Part shown: piece by piece, positions 10,376-23,018 of the stretch
Position numbering within the stretch: position 1 is the first letter of the stretch
How the letters are laid out: each line of letters begins with the position of its first letter
Assembly: GCA_014529385.2 (NCBI GenBank)
Contig: CM043962.1
Span: forward strand, 149,848,647-149,912,646
Length of the DNA stretch: 64,000 nt
Source of the DNA: Adiantum capillus-veneris
Taxonomy: Eukaryota > Streptophyta > Polypodiopsida > Polypodiales > Pteridaceae
Reading direction: 5' to 3'
Notes under the pieces: generated by a model
What the model was told of the DNA's origin: nothing
The model's database searches: none
Seen by the model: the letters and a program-made list of their open reading frames with translations, nothing else
Translations under genes and position numbers: made by a program

Positions 10376-13300
10376 GGGACCACACTCAAAGTGGCTGCCT
10401 GGAACTGTAATGGATCTATGTGTCTTGATGAGGGTGCTTTTAAGGATAGCTTTACTGGAAGAGACATTATCTTTTACTCTGAGACACACCAGGCCCCTGG
10501 GCAATCCATGTCTCACATCAGTGGATACAGGTGGGAGACAGCTTACAGACAGGAGACACGCTCAGAGCACAGAGGGCGGGGCTCGGGGGGAGTGGCAGTG
10601 TTATTTAGAGAGGATCTGTAGCCACTGATACATATAGCCTGCAGGGATGAGCAGGCTAGGTACATGTGGGTGAGATTGAAAGCAGAGACAGGCAGATATC
10701 TCTACCTTGCTATTTGCTACTTTCCTCCGAGTACATCAGTTTATGCATCACCTAGAGGATAGTCCCCTTTCTCTATTTTGGATGATGACATATGGGAGTT
10801 CTCTAGAGATGGTGACATTATCATCCTAGGGGACTTCAATGCTAGGACTGCCCATCACCAGGCAGTGTTTTATGATACTTCAGAGGAGATGCTAAGAGAG
10901 CTAGATGTTGTAGAGACGGGCCTGTCCAAACTATCACACGATGTGGAATATACTGAGTATGGGCGACACCTGATAGACATGGGCACCACACATGGATTGG
11001 CCATCTTGAACGGCCTACAGAGATTTCCTGCTGCGGGAGGTTTTACATGCTTCCCACACAGACATGGAGCCAGCACAGTGGAATATGTCATGGCACAGCC
11101 GAATCTCATCTCTAGTATCCAGGATCTCACAGTTGGGCCCAGACCAGTCGGCGTGGCAGTGGATCATGCTCTGGTGTCGATGACCATCTCCTTCCAGTTC
11201 AGTGTAGCACACAGGCCACGGGTAGCAGCCCCTACTCGCTACACCTTCACATGGGAGACGGATTCTGTATACATGGACGGGATCTACAGACGCCTATGCA
11301 TTGAGGACCCGGGGCGACCTCTGGAGGAGCTAACTACTATACTGACACAGACATTACATAATGCAGCAGCAGAAGCATACCCACACACCCGGCTTGAGCA
11401 GAGCCGCCGATCAGGGAGCATGCCTCAGAACAGCTGGTTCGATGAGGAGTGCCGCCAGACTAGAGCCAGACTTTAGAGGGAGGTGCTTTTGGGGGACGTC
11501 ACTCACAGACAGTCACAGATTGACTTCCGACGCTTGGTGCGGCGGAAGAAGAGGGTTTTTTTGGCTCGACTCGAGCAGGATCTATATCAGCTATTCTTGA
11601 GTCAGGACTCGCGTGAGACGTGGCGGCTCTTTCATGAGCAGTCCCCCCCCCCCCCCCACCGCTATTTCCTCCACAGAGACCTGGGGTCAGTACACATCAT
11701 CTTTGTACACGGTACCTGGACAGCCGCCCCTCCCCAACCCCCCCGATCCATGCCCACACACATGTGCTTTTTTCACCGCTGAGATGGTGAAGAAAGCTAT
11801 TGATAGGATGAAGACTGGGAGAGCATATGATCATGATGGCTTAGTCGCTGAGCATTTCATGCATGCCAAAGACCTACTAGCAGAGCTTCTAGCAGTTATG
11901 TTTAACCGTGCCATGTGTGAGGGCCTACCGGATACTTGGAGCCTATCTACGATCGTACCTATCTTCAAGTCAGGAGACCCCATGGAGCCTGGGAATTATC
12001 GCACCATCATGATTGGACACACACTGGCACGGTTGTATGCATCCATTCTTGAGCAATAGCTGAGTAGATGGGCAGAGAGGGAAGGAATACGTGCAACTGG
12101 GCAGGCAGGGTTCAGGAGAGGCTTCTCTACTCTTGACCATATCTTGACACTCAGGGCCATCATCGAGGAAGGCAGATCTCATGGGAGATGGATCTACTGT
12201 AGCTTTGTGGACTTCCGCATGCTTTTGACACAGAACCGAGAGCTGGATTGATGCACGGATTACAGGAAATGGGAGTACCCACAGAGCTCATTTGGGGAAT
12301 CATGGCATTGTACAGATCAGTAGTAGGGCATGTACGCACCCCTGAGGGACTTTCTACACCGGTTCACTCCACTATTGGGGTGAAGCAGGGCAGCCCGCTC
12401 TCCCCTACTCTTTTCGGTATGTATGTGGATGAGGTTTCTGACTACATTGAGAGCGATGGGGATAGAGGTGCACAGTTGGCAGGGACATGGATTCCACTTT
12501 TGTTATATGCTGATGATATAGTGTTGATCTCCGAGTCCCCAGAGGGAATGCAACGTCAATTGGAGGCTTTGCATAGGTTTGCCCACGAAAGTGGTTTGTC
12601 TGTCAACCTGGGTAAAACCAAGGTTATGGTGTTTAATACCACCCCAAGAGGTCAGCACCTACATTCACATACGGCCAGGAGACTGTGGAGTACACAGATG
12701 CTTACACTTACCTTGGAGTGGTTTTTCGCGGACCTGCATTCTCACTCAGAAGAGCAGCAGAGACCAGACTGACTAGAGCCCACGCAGCATTGGGTAGATT
12801 GGAGAAGATGTGTTCGCAGGTTCAGTTTCAGGAGCCCCGGATGAAGCTCTGGCTCTTTGACACTTTGGTGGCTTCAGCATTGCTCTATGGAGCTGAGATA
12901 TGGGGACCCTCATTGGATCACTGCGGGAGGCCGGGTCACACAGATGGATGGGGGAACATGGAGAAACCTCTCGTCTCTATGATCTCGCGGCTCATTAGAG
13001 CCAAGGCATCAGTACCATGGGCCATTATCCGAGCAGAGCTAGCGGCCCCCCCAATAGTGGTGGAGGCGCTCACTAGATCAGTCTCCTTCATAAACCGCAC
13101 ATGGGAACTTCCTAGAGACAGATATGCCCGCATAGCACTTGAGTCCTCTCGACAGTTAGCCATACAAGGAGATACAACATGCTGGTATGGGGAGATGACA
13201 TCATGGATTCAGCATAGACAGGCTGCCACCATTCCAGTACTCATTGGATGCACCATCTCTCACTCTTACACAGTCAGAGATCACCAAGCTCATCCGCCAA

Positions 13301-14050
13301 GACCTGACCCAGCTAGACACCAGGAGGACATGGATACAACCAGCACAGGAATTGGGCACGAAGATGGCTTTCTACAGAGACCACCTTCTCCAGCTTACGG
13401 AAGATGGTTTTGTGGCGAGACCCAGATACATGGATACACACTTGTCTCATGGGATACAATGTGCTATTGGCCAGTTACGCACATCTTCTCACCAGCTACG
13501 GATTGAGACTGGGAGATACAGCGGAGTACCAGCAGAGGCCAGGACATGCCCCTTGTGTGACATGGAGCCTGAGACAGAGTTGCATTATACATGCAGTTGC
13601 CCCGTCTACTACGAGATATGAGGCCGCTTCCATTGCTTGTTCAGAGAGGGTTTTGGACCACTCTCAAGAGTCATGGGATACGAAGATCAGAGATGTCTGG
13701 GTTTGTTCTTGCTCGAGCTGCGCAGACACAGAGATAGCCTGTTGAATGGCAAGGCTAGCCAGTCTCAAAGACGGATCACAGACTTCTTCAGAGCAGACAA
13801 GAGACAGCCGCAAGAGCCACTCCCACAGCAGAGCTCCCCCTTGTCTCACACCAGAGGCACACTGATCGACCGAGCGGTTGAACTGGGGAAATCCAGGCAC
13901 CCACAACTGCGGAGGACTACACAGCATCGACGAAGGCTACGTCAGAAGATTCGGAGCACGCTGGCCAGGCATGCACGACGCCCGGTCAGACTACTAACCA
14001 TGGAGGAGATTGATGAGATTCGCCAACGACCGATGCTAGATCTCTTGTGA
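10376..14050 (+). pseudogene. LINE ORF2: APE-type endonuclease, reverse transcriptase, C-terminal zinc knuckle
   Basis: The endonuclease begins VAAWNCNGS (10391), with SETH, GDFNAR (about 10830) and the final DHALV (about 11160). The usual SxxDY element reads STVEYV, so a catalytic-region Asp is Glu. The reverse transcriptase follows from FFTAEMVKKAID through FVDFR, VKQGSPLSPTLF and YADD (in LLLYADDIVLIS, about 12494-12530). The C-terminus carries CPLCDMEPETELHYTCSCP (about 13547-13605) and a basic tail. Lesions: TAG at 10619, near 10759, at 11474 and at 12057; frameshifts at the C-run 11643-11657, near 12218, near 12645 (with a small deletion) and near 13443. ORF2 nicks target DNA and reverse transcribes the element RNA; this copy is dead. 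Confidence 0.9.
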
Positions 14051-14198
14051 TTCAGCTATCCCAGCAAGCCGCCCATTTTTGCTTAGTTCACATCGACCAA
14101 TCTAGGATCCCATAGTATATATTTTTGTTTTGTACTGTTGTTATTTTGTTACTCTGACTTTGTATCAGATCCACCACCTTGTAACTTTCTGGTCTCAT

Positions 14199-14213
14199 AG
14201 GTCACTATGGCCT
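14199..14213 (+). other. Conserved LINE 3'-terminal hairpin (copy 2)
   Basis: AGGTCA and TGGCCT pair around a CTA loop, 28 bases before the (CT)n tail. The loop base differs from copy 1 while the stem is unchanged. Confidence 0.65.
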
Positions 14214-14238
14214 TTTGAAGACGTTAATATAACATTTC

Positions 14239-14241
<3 letters not shown>

Positions 14242-14291
<50 letters not shown>
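14242..14291 (+). repeat. (CT)n then (GT)n at the LINE 3' end
   Basis: Pyrimidine tract 14242-14278 follows the LINE 3' UTR directly and changes to GT at 14279-14291. It may be the LINE tail, the target, or both. Confidence 0.9.
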
Positions 14292-15703
14292 CCATTGTCT
14301 CTTTCTCTCTCTCCCTTCCGCTGCACACTCTGACAGCACAAGGGTGCAGATTTGCCATCGCCATCAGCAAGGAGGCCATTGCAAGGAGTTTCATCGCGAA
14401 GAAACCCCCAGCTTCCACCAACATTTTCTGCCCTTATGTTTTTGCTTGAGGGTTGCGTTTCTGTGTGGGTTGCTGGCGTCCTCTGCTCTCCTCTCCATCG
14501 CCATCCGCCTCCACCTCCTAGCGCCTTCTCCTCCACCCTCTATTCTGCTTGCGGTTTTCAGCAACCTAGCGTTTTTTCTGGCCTTGCGTTTTTGCAGCAG
14601 AGGGGTCGATCTTCGTTGCCTTGTGTTTTTTTGGGCACCTACAGGCTTGCGTTTTTGCTTGCTGCCCAGCGTTTTGCAGAAGGGAGGCACACACACCTTG
14701 CGTTTTCAGTTTTGTACCCATTAGCGATTGGCCTCTTCCCTACCGGATCTACACCATCCTTGGCACCTTGAGTTCTCCATTGCTATCCAGAACCGTTTGT
14801 TGGAACTTCCACATTCAGATTTGGGACTTTTTTGCTGATTTTCAGCTGGTACTTTGGTGCCCCTCCCGTCCTCTTGCCCCAAGCTTCAGCATCCGGTGCC
14901 TTTTGACACTGAGTGGATTGCTGAATACTCTGTTTACAGCAGTGTTTTCAGCCCCCTGTTGCTGTGTTTTTTGGCATGGACAGCACCTTACCTCGGCCTC
15001 TTCAGTGACTTCTCGGATTCCCTTCCTGATTCCCAGGTCTTTACCACCTACCTGCACCGGTGTGGCGCTTTCACGTCGTGTTTTCAGATCGCATTTCAGC
15101 TTTGCTCCTTAGATTGAGACGTGGACTCAGATATAGGTTCTGACACAACGGACGGATTTCCCTTGACATTGCAGATCTTCCCTCCTCGAGGCTCTCTTGC
15201 CCTCGAGAAGATGTAGGGGATTGGATTGGTACATGTACTTATGGTGGACGTGGCTTGTGTTTGCCACCGCTACTTCTCCCTCAATAACCCTCCCTCCCTC
15301 TCCCTCGTCTGTTGTCTCTCTATTTGGGATTGCCCTATCCACCTCCTTCATAGGTTCTTTGTATCATAGACCCGTGTCTCTTGGCACGTCAGACACTTCT
15401 TTTGGACATGTTCTCCTAGATGTGAGTATCCTTTGGCATCTGGATGCTTGCATGGTCTCTTCCGGCACATTGCTCCATGGTGGCTCTTTTGCCTTGCCTC
15501 TACTTGGTAGAGCCTCTTCCTTGCTTCTGCTTGCCCTCCTCCACTTGTAGTTTGGATGTACCTATGCACTACTTACACGGTCAAGACCTCCCGAATGATC
15601 TTTGTTTTGCTGGTCTATTCCGAGGCTATGACTTCTACAACACCGGTAATTCTTCCCGATGCATCCTCTCAACCGTCCTTTACTTCACCACATTCCATTA
15701 CTT

Positions 15704-15743
<40 letters not shown>

Positions 15744-16439
15744 GTTTCTCCGATGTCGTGTGTCTTCACGACTTGCACTTGCAGACTCTCTCTTGGATTT
15801 TTTGTCGAGACCCCGGTGGTGGATGTGCTCCACAGGTTGACTTTCCACAGGATTTCCTCTGATTCGTTTGTTCGATATTGTGTGTCTACCATGGAACAAC
15901 GGATCATATTGCAGCTTATACCCTCGAGACGACTCTTCTCTCGGAAGATTGTAGATATTGCGGTCTCTACATAGGGATGGATTGCTTATCCTGTCATCTT
16001 GACTACTATGGTGGACGATGCCTTCCCTATTGAGTCTCTTCTTTGTGCTCTTCCTCCCTCTTCTGCTAGAGCTTCTTTGACTTGGATATGCGTGGTCAGA
16101 GTGTTCCTCTTCAGGGGGGTCCCCATGTCTTGTCTTCTGCTGCTACACTGGGTTCCTCCATCCCAGTGGTGATCATCACAGATGGGCTATTGTACGCTCA
16201 TCTTAGGTCATTTTTCTATATATATCCTCTTCAACGACTTATTCCGTAGCTTGCCACTCCATCAACTTCCTTGTGCGACTTGATCAGAGTTTCCTCACCC
16301 TCGGTCATCATCACATTGGTGCTGTACGGATTGTCGTGTTATTTGGCTGGCGCTCCTCATCCTTTTCTCTGGGGATTTATATCTTCTCCAGATTTACCAG
16401 GCGTGCTGCATTCTCCTTGACAGCTTCTCCGCATCTGTT
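14292..16439 (+). other. Internal region of a non-autonomous (LARD-like) LTR element, no recognised gene
   Basis: A 2.1-kb CT-rich stretch that ends in a purine tract and LTR. The phrase TTGCGTTTT recurs between 14450 and 14710. Open frames exist but none resembles gag or pol, and codon patterns differ between frames, so I read it as non-coding. Poly(G) lies at 15706-15742. With copy A at 598 it may form one element interrupted by the LINE insertions. Confidence 0.45.
15706..15742 (+). repeat. Poly(G), 37 bases
   Basis: Uninterrupted G run. The poly-glycine or poly-proline frames across it are artefacts. Confidence 0.95.
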
Positions 16440-16451
16440 GTTGAGGGGGGG
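16440..16451 (+). other. Polypurine tract
   Basis: GTTGAGGGGGGG directly precedes TGTTAG, the typical arrangement at a plant 3' LTR. Confidence 0.7.
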
Positions 16452-16668
16452 TGTTAGATTTTCATTCACCTCCAGATGCTTCTCACTGTCTACAGGACCA
16501 CTCACGTGCACTTGCCTTGATTGTGGGTTGGCCACCTGTACACCTGCTAGACAAGGATCTCAGTCACACTTAGGGTTGTTCAACACATTTCCCATTTTAG
16601 ACCTGTTTTGGTTACATATTCCCCCATTTATATTGGAGGGTCATATTTTTAGGTCTTTGGGCTATATT
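16452..16668 (+). repeat. 3' LTR (copy B) of the non-autonomous element
   Basis: Starts TGTTAGATTTTCATTC after a purine tract and matches 598-815. The LTR probably extends past 16668 to about 16720 (a CTACA lies at 16720), but the first copy does not align there. Confidence 0.65.
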
Positions 16669-16795
16669 TCCTATCCGTGTGTGCTTTGAAGTGTTAATTC
16701 CCGTTACAGGTTCCTTCTACAAGGTTTCTCTGTGTGTTAAAGTCTAAAGTAAAGTTTCGGATGAAAGCCTACGTCTACCACCCTACGGGCCGGTT

Positions 16796-18436
16796 TCACA
16801 ATGCCAGATAGTTATTAAATTTCACCAAGAACCGTCGAATCACTTTACCTTTCACTTTTCTTTCCTTGTGTGCCAAAATATGTTCTCGAACGAGTATCTC
16901 CTCGCTCTCTTCCACTTCGGGTTGCTCATGAGGCTCCCTGTCAATTGACACCTCACCCTTGAACGGTGTCAAAAGACTCACATGAAATGCATTGTGAATC
17001 TTCCAAGTATCTGGCAACTTAAGTTTAAAGTATACTTCATTTATCTTTTCTTTGATCTGGAAAGGGCCATAATATCTCATGCTAAGCTTTGGAAAAAGCC
17101 GTTCCTTTCCCTTTCGTTTCCTTAGGCGTGCCTTCTTAAAATGTAAGAGCATCCAATCATCTTCCTTCAACTTTAAGTCGCGTCGATGTTGATCCGCTAC
17201 CTTTTTGTGCCGTGCTTGAGACTTCTCTAGAGCCTCTCGAATCTAGGCAAAAGTAGTGTCCAAATTTCTCGTATACTGATCGGTTTCAAAAATCTTGTCT
17301 TTAGGGCTTAGAAAGGGAGGGACCTTTTAGCATCTTTGATTACCTCAAATGGCGCCTTCCCCGTCGAAGAGTGAACCGTGTTATTGTAGGCAAATTCCAC
17401 CAAGGGCAAGTATTTTTCCCATTGAGTCTTCTGATCAGAAATGTAAGACTTCAATAAATCCAAAACCATTGAATTGGCTATCTCAGATTGCCTATGTGTC
17501 TGCGGATGGAATGATGACGAAACTGCAACCGTGTGCCAATGTTCTCCCAAATAGCTTTCCAAAATAAACTCGTGAATCGGGGGTCTCTGTCGGAAACTAT
17601 GGTCTCAGACATGCCATTCAACCAAAATATCTGAGCAATGGACAGTCTCGCTAAATGGTCCGCCTTGTTTGCTTTCTTGACTGGAATGAAGTGAGCTTGC
17701 TTGCTAAATCTGTCAAGACAGTCCAAATGTCATCGTGCCCACTCTGTGTCTTCGGGAGATCAAAGATGAAATCCATTGCAATACTTTCCCAGGGCCGGGT
17801 GGGAATGGATAAAGGCTGTAGTAATCCCTGTGCCTTATGCTTGTCAACAATCTTGACCTTTTGGCATACTAACTAAACAACTGTGAACAAAGTCGTCCAC
17901 ATCCTTCTTGAGTTTCGGCCAATAGAAATAATGCTCCACCCCCTTCAAGGTGGTATCGTTTCCGCGGTGACGTGTGAATGGTGGACAATGGCACTCTATC
18001 AAGACCTTTTCCCTCAAAGGCTGTGTGACACACAACATCGTTTTCTTCATCAAATAGCCATCCCGTATGGAATATCCTGGAACTGTCTCCCCATTCTGTA
18101 TCTGAGTAAAAACATTGGTAAAGTCGGGATCTGTGGCGTACTGGTCAACCATATCCTCGAAGCTTTTGTGATGGATCGCGGAAATAGCAAAGACTAGGGG
18201 CTTCCGAGACAATGCATCTGCCACTAAATTTTTCTGTCCCTGAACATGGACAATCTGGAAGTGAAATTGTGACAAGATGTTAGCCCACCGCATGTGCTTT
18301 TCTGAAAGCTGCTTCTGTGACTAGTAGTAGTGTAGACTTTGATGATCTGTAAAAACTGTGAAATTGGCTCCGAGTAGATAATGTCTCCAACCACTGTGTA
18401 AGAGCATGGATCACTGCCTGTTCTCACGTTTGTCAA
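16796..18436 (-). pseudogene. Ty3/gypsy chromovirus pol 3' part: RNase H end, integrase, chromodomain
   Basis: Read from 18436 downwards: the RNase H end (VTDHQSLHYY-like, then MRWANILSQFHF and NLVADALSRKP), integrase zinc region (HRGNDTTLKGVEHYFYWP), a core with [28 protein letters not shown] and LVEFAYNNTVHSSTGKAPFE, then a GPF-type module ([22 protein letters not shown]) and a chromodomain-like end [19 protein letters not shown]. Frames break near 17840, 17720, 17480 and 17300. It lacks gag, protease and reverse transcriptase, being cut at about 18437, and abuts the LTR-like copy B on the left. Chromodomain integrases steer insertion to heterochromatin. Confidence 0.88.
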
Positions 18437-21400
18437 GTCTCAAGACCTCTTCAGTTACTTTATACCAGACCCCCCAATTGATCCATTCTCATGATATTAG
18501 AAAAAAGAATTGGATTTGCTCCTCATTTAAACATCATCAGGCCGTTTCTTGGTGCACAGTTTTGGGGGCTTTGAGCTCTTGAATGAGGGTGTCTGACGGT
18601 CCGTCTCTGTAAAATGCATGAGGCAATATACAATTTTAACAGCCTGTAGCAAGAAAGCAAGGGACAGTAGGGGAGAGATTGCATGTCTGTTTGTGCTGCC
18701 ACTTTGTAGAACTAGGCTCCTCAATGTGAGGCAATATTTGCATCATGGGACAGAAGGAGCTAGTGGTGCTGACTGGTTCTGAGAAATTTGATGGCGACTG
18801 GAGGCAGCCACCTTCTCCTCCTCCAGTGGATGACATGCCAGATGCCTTAGTGTTGCTGACGGGTGTCTGAGAAATCGTTGGCAACGGGAAGCAGCCCACT
18901 AGGCCACCCTCTCCTCCAGTGGATGAGGGTGGTGTCGCCTTCGTAATCTACACCCGTGGTCTTTCAGGAAAGGTGGTGCCGCCTTGTAAGATAAGTCCTA
19001 TGTGCTGGACTTGCGGCTCCATGACCTAAGGGTTTACCGATTTGGCAATTTCCGCTTAAAAATGCTTGAGTGCCAAACATAAATGCTGGCTAACAGGCTG
19101 GAGGGGTGGCATTTCGAGTAAAGACTACCTGATGGGCAAGACACTGGTGCCGAATGTAGAGTGGCCGATGGACAGAGAGGCTAGTGACCTACATTATTGC
19201 AGCTGTGCCACGGAGGGTGAGACCTACACAACAGAAAAGAAGGTGATGTATATTAGTTTCTCGATGTAGGTCACGACCAGCACTTTTTGGTACTGGGAGA
19301 AATAACTCTACTTTGGTATTTTAGAGCACTTTAGAGGCCTTCGATCTCCAAATATAAATTCGGCCATTAATGCAAGTATGAGGCAACTTTCTCGAAAAAA
19401 GAAAGATAAAACTACTGAATTATGAAGGATTTCTAGTTGTGGAAACATTGCCTCATTAGAAGCATGTGAATGGCTGTTCCTTGAGGAATTGTTGTGAAGC
19501 TCTTAGAAATTTGTTTAATGCATTGGTTTAGTCAGTGTCATATCCTAATGCACTTTCTGTTGAATGACAGGACGAGCTCATTGCAAGGTTAAAGCAAAGT
19601 TTGATGCAATAAATTGGGGCCCAAGGATAATGAATTCCTCCATCATAGCTTTAAAGTCTGTAGATCATGAAATAAGGGCTCCTTTTTGAAAGTTTTGCAC
19701 CTTATGTTCTTTGAAGACTGAAGCGGACAGAGGAGGTTCAAAGGGCCGGGAAAAGACTGTGTTTTAACCAGCCCTTGTTTTTATGTTCGGCCATATTATG
19801 GACGTTCCGAGTGAGTGAAGAATTCATTTTAGCCAACCCTCAGTTTTGATGTTTGGACGGGATTCTTACCGCCTCAAGAAACAAGCAAAGGCGCAACATG
19901 TGCAGGTCAGATACCTGCATATAACAATATTAGTCTAACATACCTTGATTGCCATCAATGATGTTGGTAATCAGCAGGTTGGTTGGTATCTGGGCGTTTA
20001 CTTAGGATGTCTGCACAATGTGACCATTACAATTGAAATGAGAACCTCATACGATCTTGTACTACATGTTTATTGATGCCTTCTCAAAAAATGTGAATAG
20101 CAAGACAAAACACATCACTTCTAGTAGTGCTGATATATTCCTAGGGTTGAATATTTGTTGTCAAGTTCTGTTTAGAGACAGTTAAATGGTGCTGGGGCTC
20201 GTGTCCCATCAACATGCTAACAAGTAATGACAAGTGTTTATATTGGGGGCATGCTGGGCTTTCAGCAGTGCACTCTTCGAAGTGTCGTGAATGTTCAAGT
20301 TGGTTGTTAGTGTGCTTCTTTTGCTGCACATTTTCTAGTGAAAGGCTTAAGTTGTATCCGTGGGCTGCATTTGCGGGTATGTGAGCAAGAAAAGCACGAT
20401 GTGATGACTAACATCTGAAAGAGTGGGCTTAATTCAATGTTCATGTCCAACACCCTGATGATGGGCAACGTCACCATCATGTGTGAAGTCTTAAGAGTGG
20501 CTAAGAAAGGCTTTGAATATAATATTCTTAGATGTTTCATATTATATGAAGATTACTTGAAGTGAAAAGTAAAGCTTCTCCCAACACATTGTCAAAAGTT
20601 GTATGAGGTTCATCAAGTATGAAGGAAGCAGGCAACTTCCACCTCTTTAAACTACTCTGTCAAGCATTTGTTGGATGAAAATGGACTTATTGCCTTTGTA
20701 TCCTATCTGGATATGTAGATGCCCTACATCTTCCACATAGATGGTCAACTTGCCCTCTAGTGCTAGTATGTGACCATTTATAATAGCTATGCAAGTTTGA
20801 GGATGGTAGGTTCTAACAACTTTCATACAAAGAGTGCAACATAATTTCTCTTTAACACTAGTCTTGTTAAAGAGAGCCACTTTTGTGGCTTTATGATATT
20901 TTTATAAGAAAGTGCTATTGATTCTCAAGGTGTGAAAAGCATAAAATCTTTCAACAAAAATATGCCCAACACATAGTATGAGTTGATACAAAAATAGTAC
21001 AAGGGTAAAAGGCATCGTTTGATGACATGTCTGAGCACATAATTCTACAAAACTATTTCAAAGGTAGGCCAAACAAGCTTTTAGTAAATTCCTTTGTAGA
21101 TATGTAGCAAGGTTGTTATTAGACCTAGATAAAGATTGACAATATTTAGTACTCGTCCAAGTGAAACAGTAAGCTGTAGGTTTATGCCAAGCTTACTACT
21201 TTTAGAAACTGAATTTACCGTTGTCAAGTTTTTGAAGTCAATTGTGACTCCCAAATTCTTCTTTGTGTGTTAAAACCATGTTTAAATAATTTTGCGATGT
21301 TTTGGCATTCAAAGCTCAAAAGTCCATGTAGCAAAAAGATTGCATTGAATTACCATGTCATTGATCGTGGGAATTTTCTTGTTTTGGAGGGTTGCATACC

Positions 21401-22470
21401 TTTCCAATGGGCAAGCCACTCTTCCAAAAGAATTGTTAAGTAGTTAAATATTCTATGTTATATTTTCCACAACCATGAGCAAGTGGGATTTATGGTGTAG
21501 GAAATGGTCATCCATTGACCATTCTCTGAAAGAAAGGGCAACCACATTCTGTAGGTTATGGTCATTAGATGACCATTCCCAGTAATGAAGGTTGCGGGGA
21601 GCGGGGCCATGCACCAGAGTGTTTGACAAGGGTAGGAGTTGGAGTAGGCGATAGTGCAAGTGATAGTCTAAGCGATTTTTCGCTTGTTATTGAGCTGGCA
21701 GCTTCTACATGATCTTCCCCTTGTTGAGTTGGTAACAAACAATTGGTTGACTGTGTAATCATGAGTTGTGCATCTGAAGAACGTAGGCGAAATTCCACTT
21801 CAGAAATGTTAGTATATGGACGGTGGTGCGTAGCTACCCCACCTTAATGAAGTTGGATGAACAAGAGCTCTCTAGATTTTATTGGTCTTGCGTCAAAGGA
21901 ATCTTGGTTAAAAGGTAAACTTGGGCACTAAGCACATCCATCAAGACTCTTCGGTAGTAGTTTATGTACTACATAATTAATAGTCGACCTTCTATGAGTT
22001 AGTTGTGCATTGGGTAGACTACTTAATAAATGAACACTTGACAATGGTAATTAGAGTAGTTGCTGAACATAGATACGAACAGAGGTGCGACAATTTAGAG
22101 AAGAGAGAAGTCAATTGCAGCTAAGACTCGAGAATAAAGAGAAGTCGACTACGCGCATGCTCAATTGGATATCCTAAGATTCTATTCAAAAGTGCATTTT
22201 TAGAAATCGTGCACAAATACTCGGCCCATTCAAAACCACTTCTTCCATAAATTAGCCTCTAACACTGAAGCGTCTTTGCCCAAATTCTCTCTATTTATTA
22301 ACAGCTCATAGCTTACCTTAATATGATCTCAGGTGCCATGCACACTTTGCCATCCCCAAAATTTAATGCTTGGTAATATTCTTTTCCTAACTATACACAA
22401 GTCCTTTTTATGATCTTCCAAAAAGAAATGGTGAAAATTGAGTTATCTTTTCATATACTTACACTATTTT
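18437..22470. other. No recognised gene in 4 kb; decayed repeat DNA
   Basis: Short open frames are scattered on both strands and none matches a family I know. An imperfect direct repeat lies at 18752-18925. The interval 19066-19269 is open and continues the style of the upstream repeat but is unrecognised. No RNA gene or promoter was found. Confidence 0.4.
18752..18925 (+). repeat. Imperfect tandem repeat, about 90-bp unit, two copies
   Basis: Copies at about 18752-18834 and 18843-18925 share TAGTGKTGCTGACKGGT, TCTGAGAAAT and CTCCTCCAGTGGATGA. Translated, both give VLTG...GN/DW..QP...PPSPP.VD, so it may be a decayed coding repeat. Confidence 0.6.
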
Positions 22471-22754
22471 TGTTAGATTTTACATGATATATTTTGTTTT
22501 CCTCTTGCTCCTAAGTGGCATTATTGAATTTCCAAGTGCCACAATTGTAAGTTGGGAATGGTGTCATAGTCTATTCCTCTATTGGGTTTCAGGCCTACTA
22601 GGCGGGACACCCATTAACCCATCACTAACATAATTCACTTATTGTTTTAATATAACAATCAGGAGTGGATGAGTATTCTTCACATCCTACGCTCACCACA
22701 TCTGTGTGTCTTTTGCTTCTCGCACTCACTGCATGCATTGTTTGAATGCACTCA
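22471..22754 (+). repeat. Candidate copia-type LTR
   Basis: Begins TGTTAGATTT and ends near CACTCA, four bases before a primer-site match at 22759. No second LTR was found, so the call rests on the primer site. Confidence 0.35.
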
Positions 22755-22758
22755 CTTG

Positions 22759-22770
22759 TGGCATCAGAGC
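22759..22770 (+). other. Primer binding site (tRNA-Met type)
   Basis: TGGCATCAGAGC differs by one base from the plant copia site TGGTATCAGAGC, which is complementary to the 3' end of initiator tRNA-Met. Confidence 0.5.
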
Positions 22771-22960
22771 TATGGGGCGGCTCTTCCCCTCCCGTGTCCG
22801 CATGAGATCTCTCTACGCGGCAAACTAAGGCTCAGGTAGATTAAGGTTGTGTGAAGAGAGAATAAGAGCTCTGAGTGAACCTGATAACACACACAACACA
22901 AAGTGCAACACACAATGATCATAGTAGAGAGAGAAGAGGGCTAGTGGAGAGCTCAAAGAA

Positions 22961-22964
<4 letters not shown>

Positions 22965-23016
<52 letters not shown>
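22965..23016. repeat. (GA)n microsatellite
   Basis: Uninterrupted GA tract. No LINE hairpin was seen on the minus strand side, so this tract is not evidently linked to a LINE. Confidence 0.95.

Positions 23017-23018
<2 letters not shown>

Larger units (their letters stand above)
4544..14241 (+). mobile_element. L1-like LINE, near full-length copy 2, split by an LTR element
   Basis: LINE sequence runs from about 4544, right after (CT)n, to 14241, right before (CT)n, minus the LTR retrotransposon at 5409-9977. It contains a 5' UTR of about 130 bp, ORF1 (4674-5408 plus 9978-10360), ORF2 (10376-14050) with endonuclease and reverse transcriptase, and a 190-bp 3' UTR ending in a hairpin. Every gene carries stops or frameshifts, so the copy is dead. 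Confidence 0.88.

Noticed and set aside
15444-15974. Open frame with a poly-Gly run across the G tract
   Set aside because: Homopolymer artefact inside a non-coding LTR-element interior; no family match in any frame.
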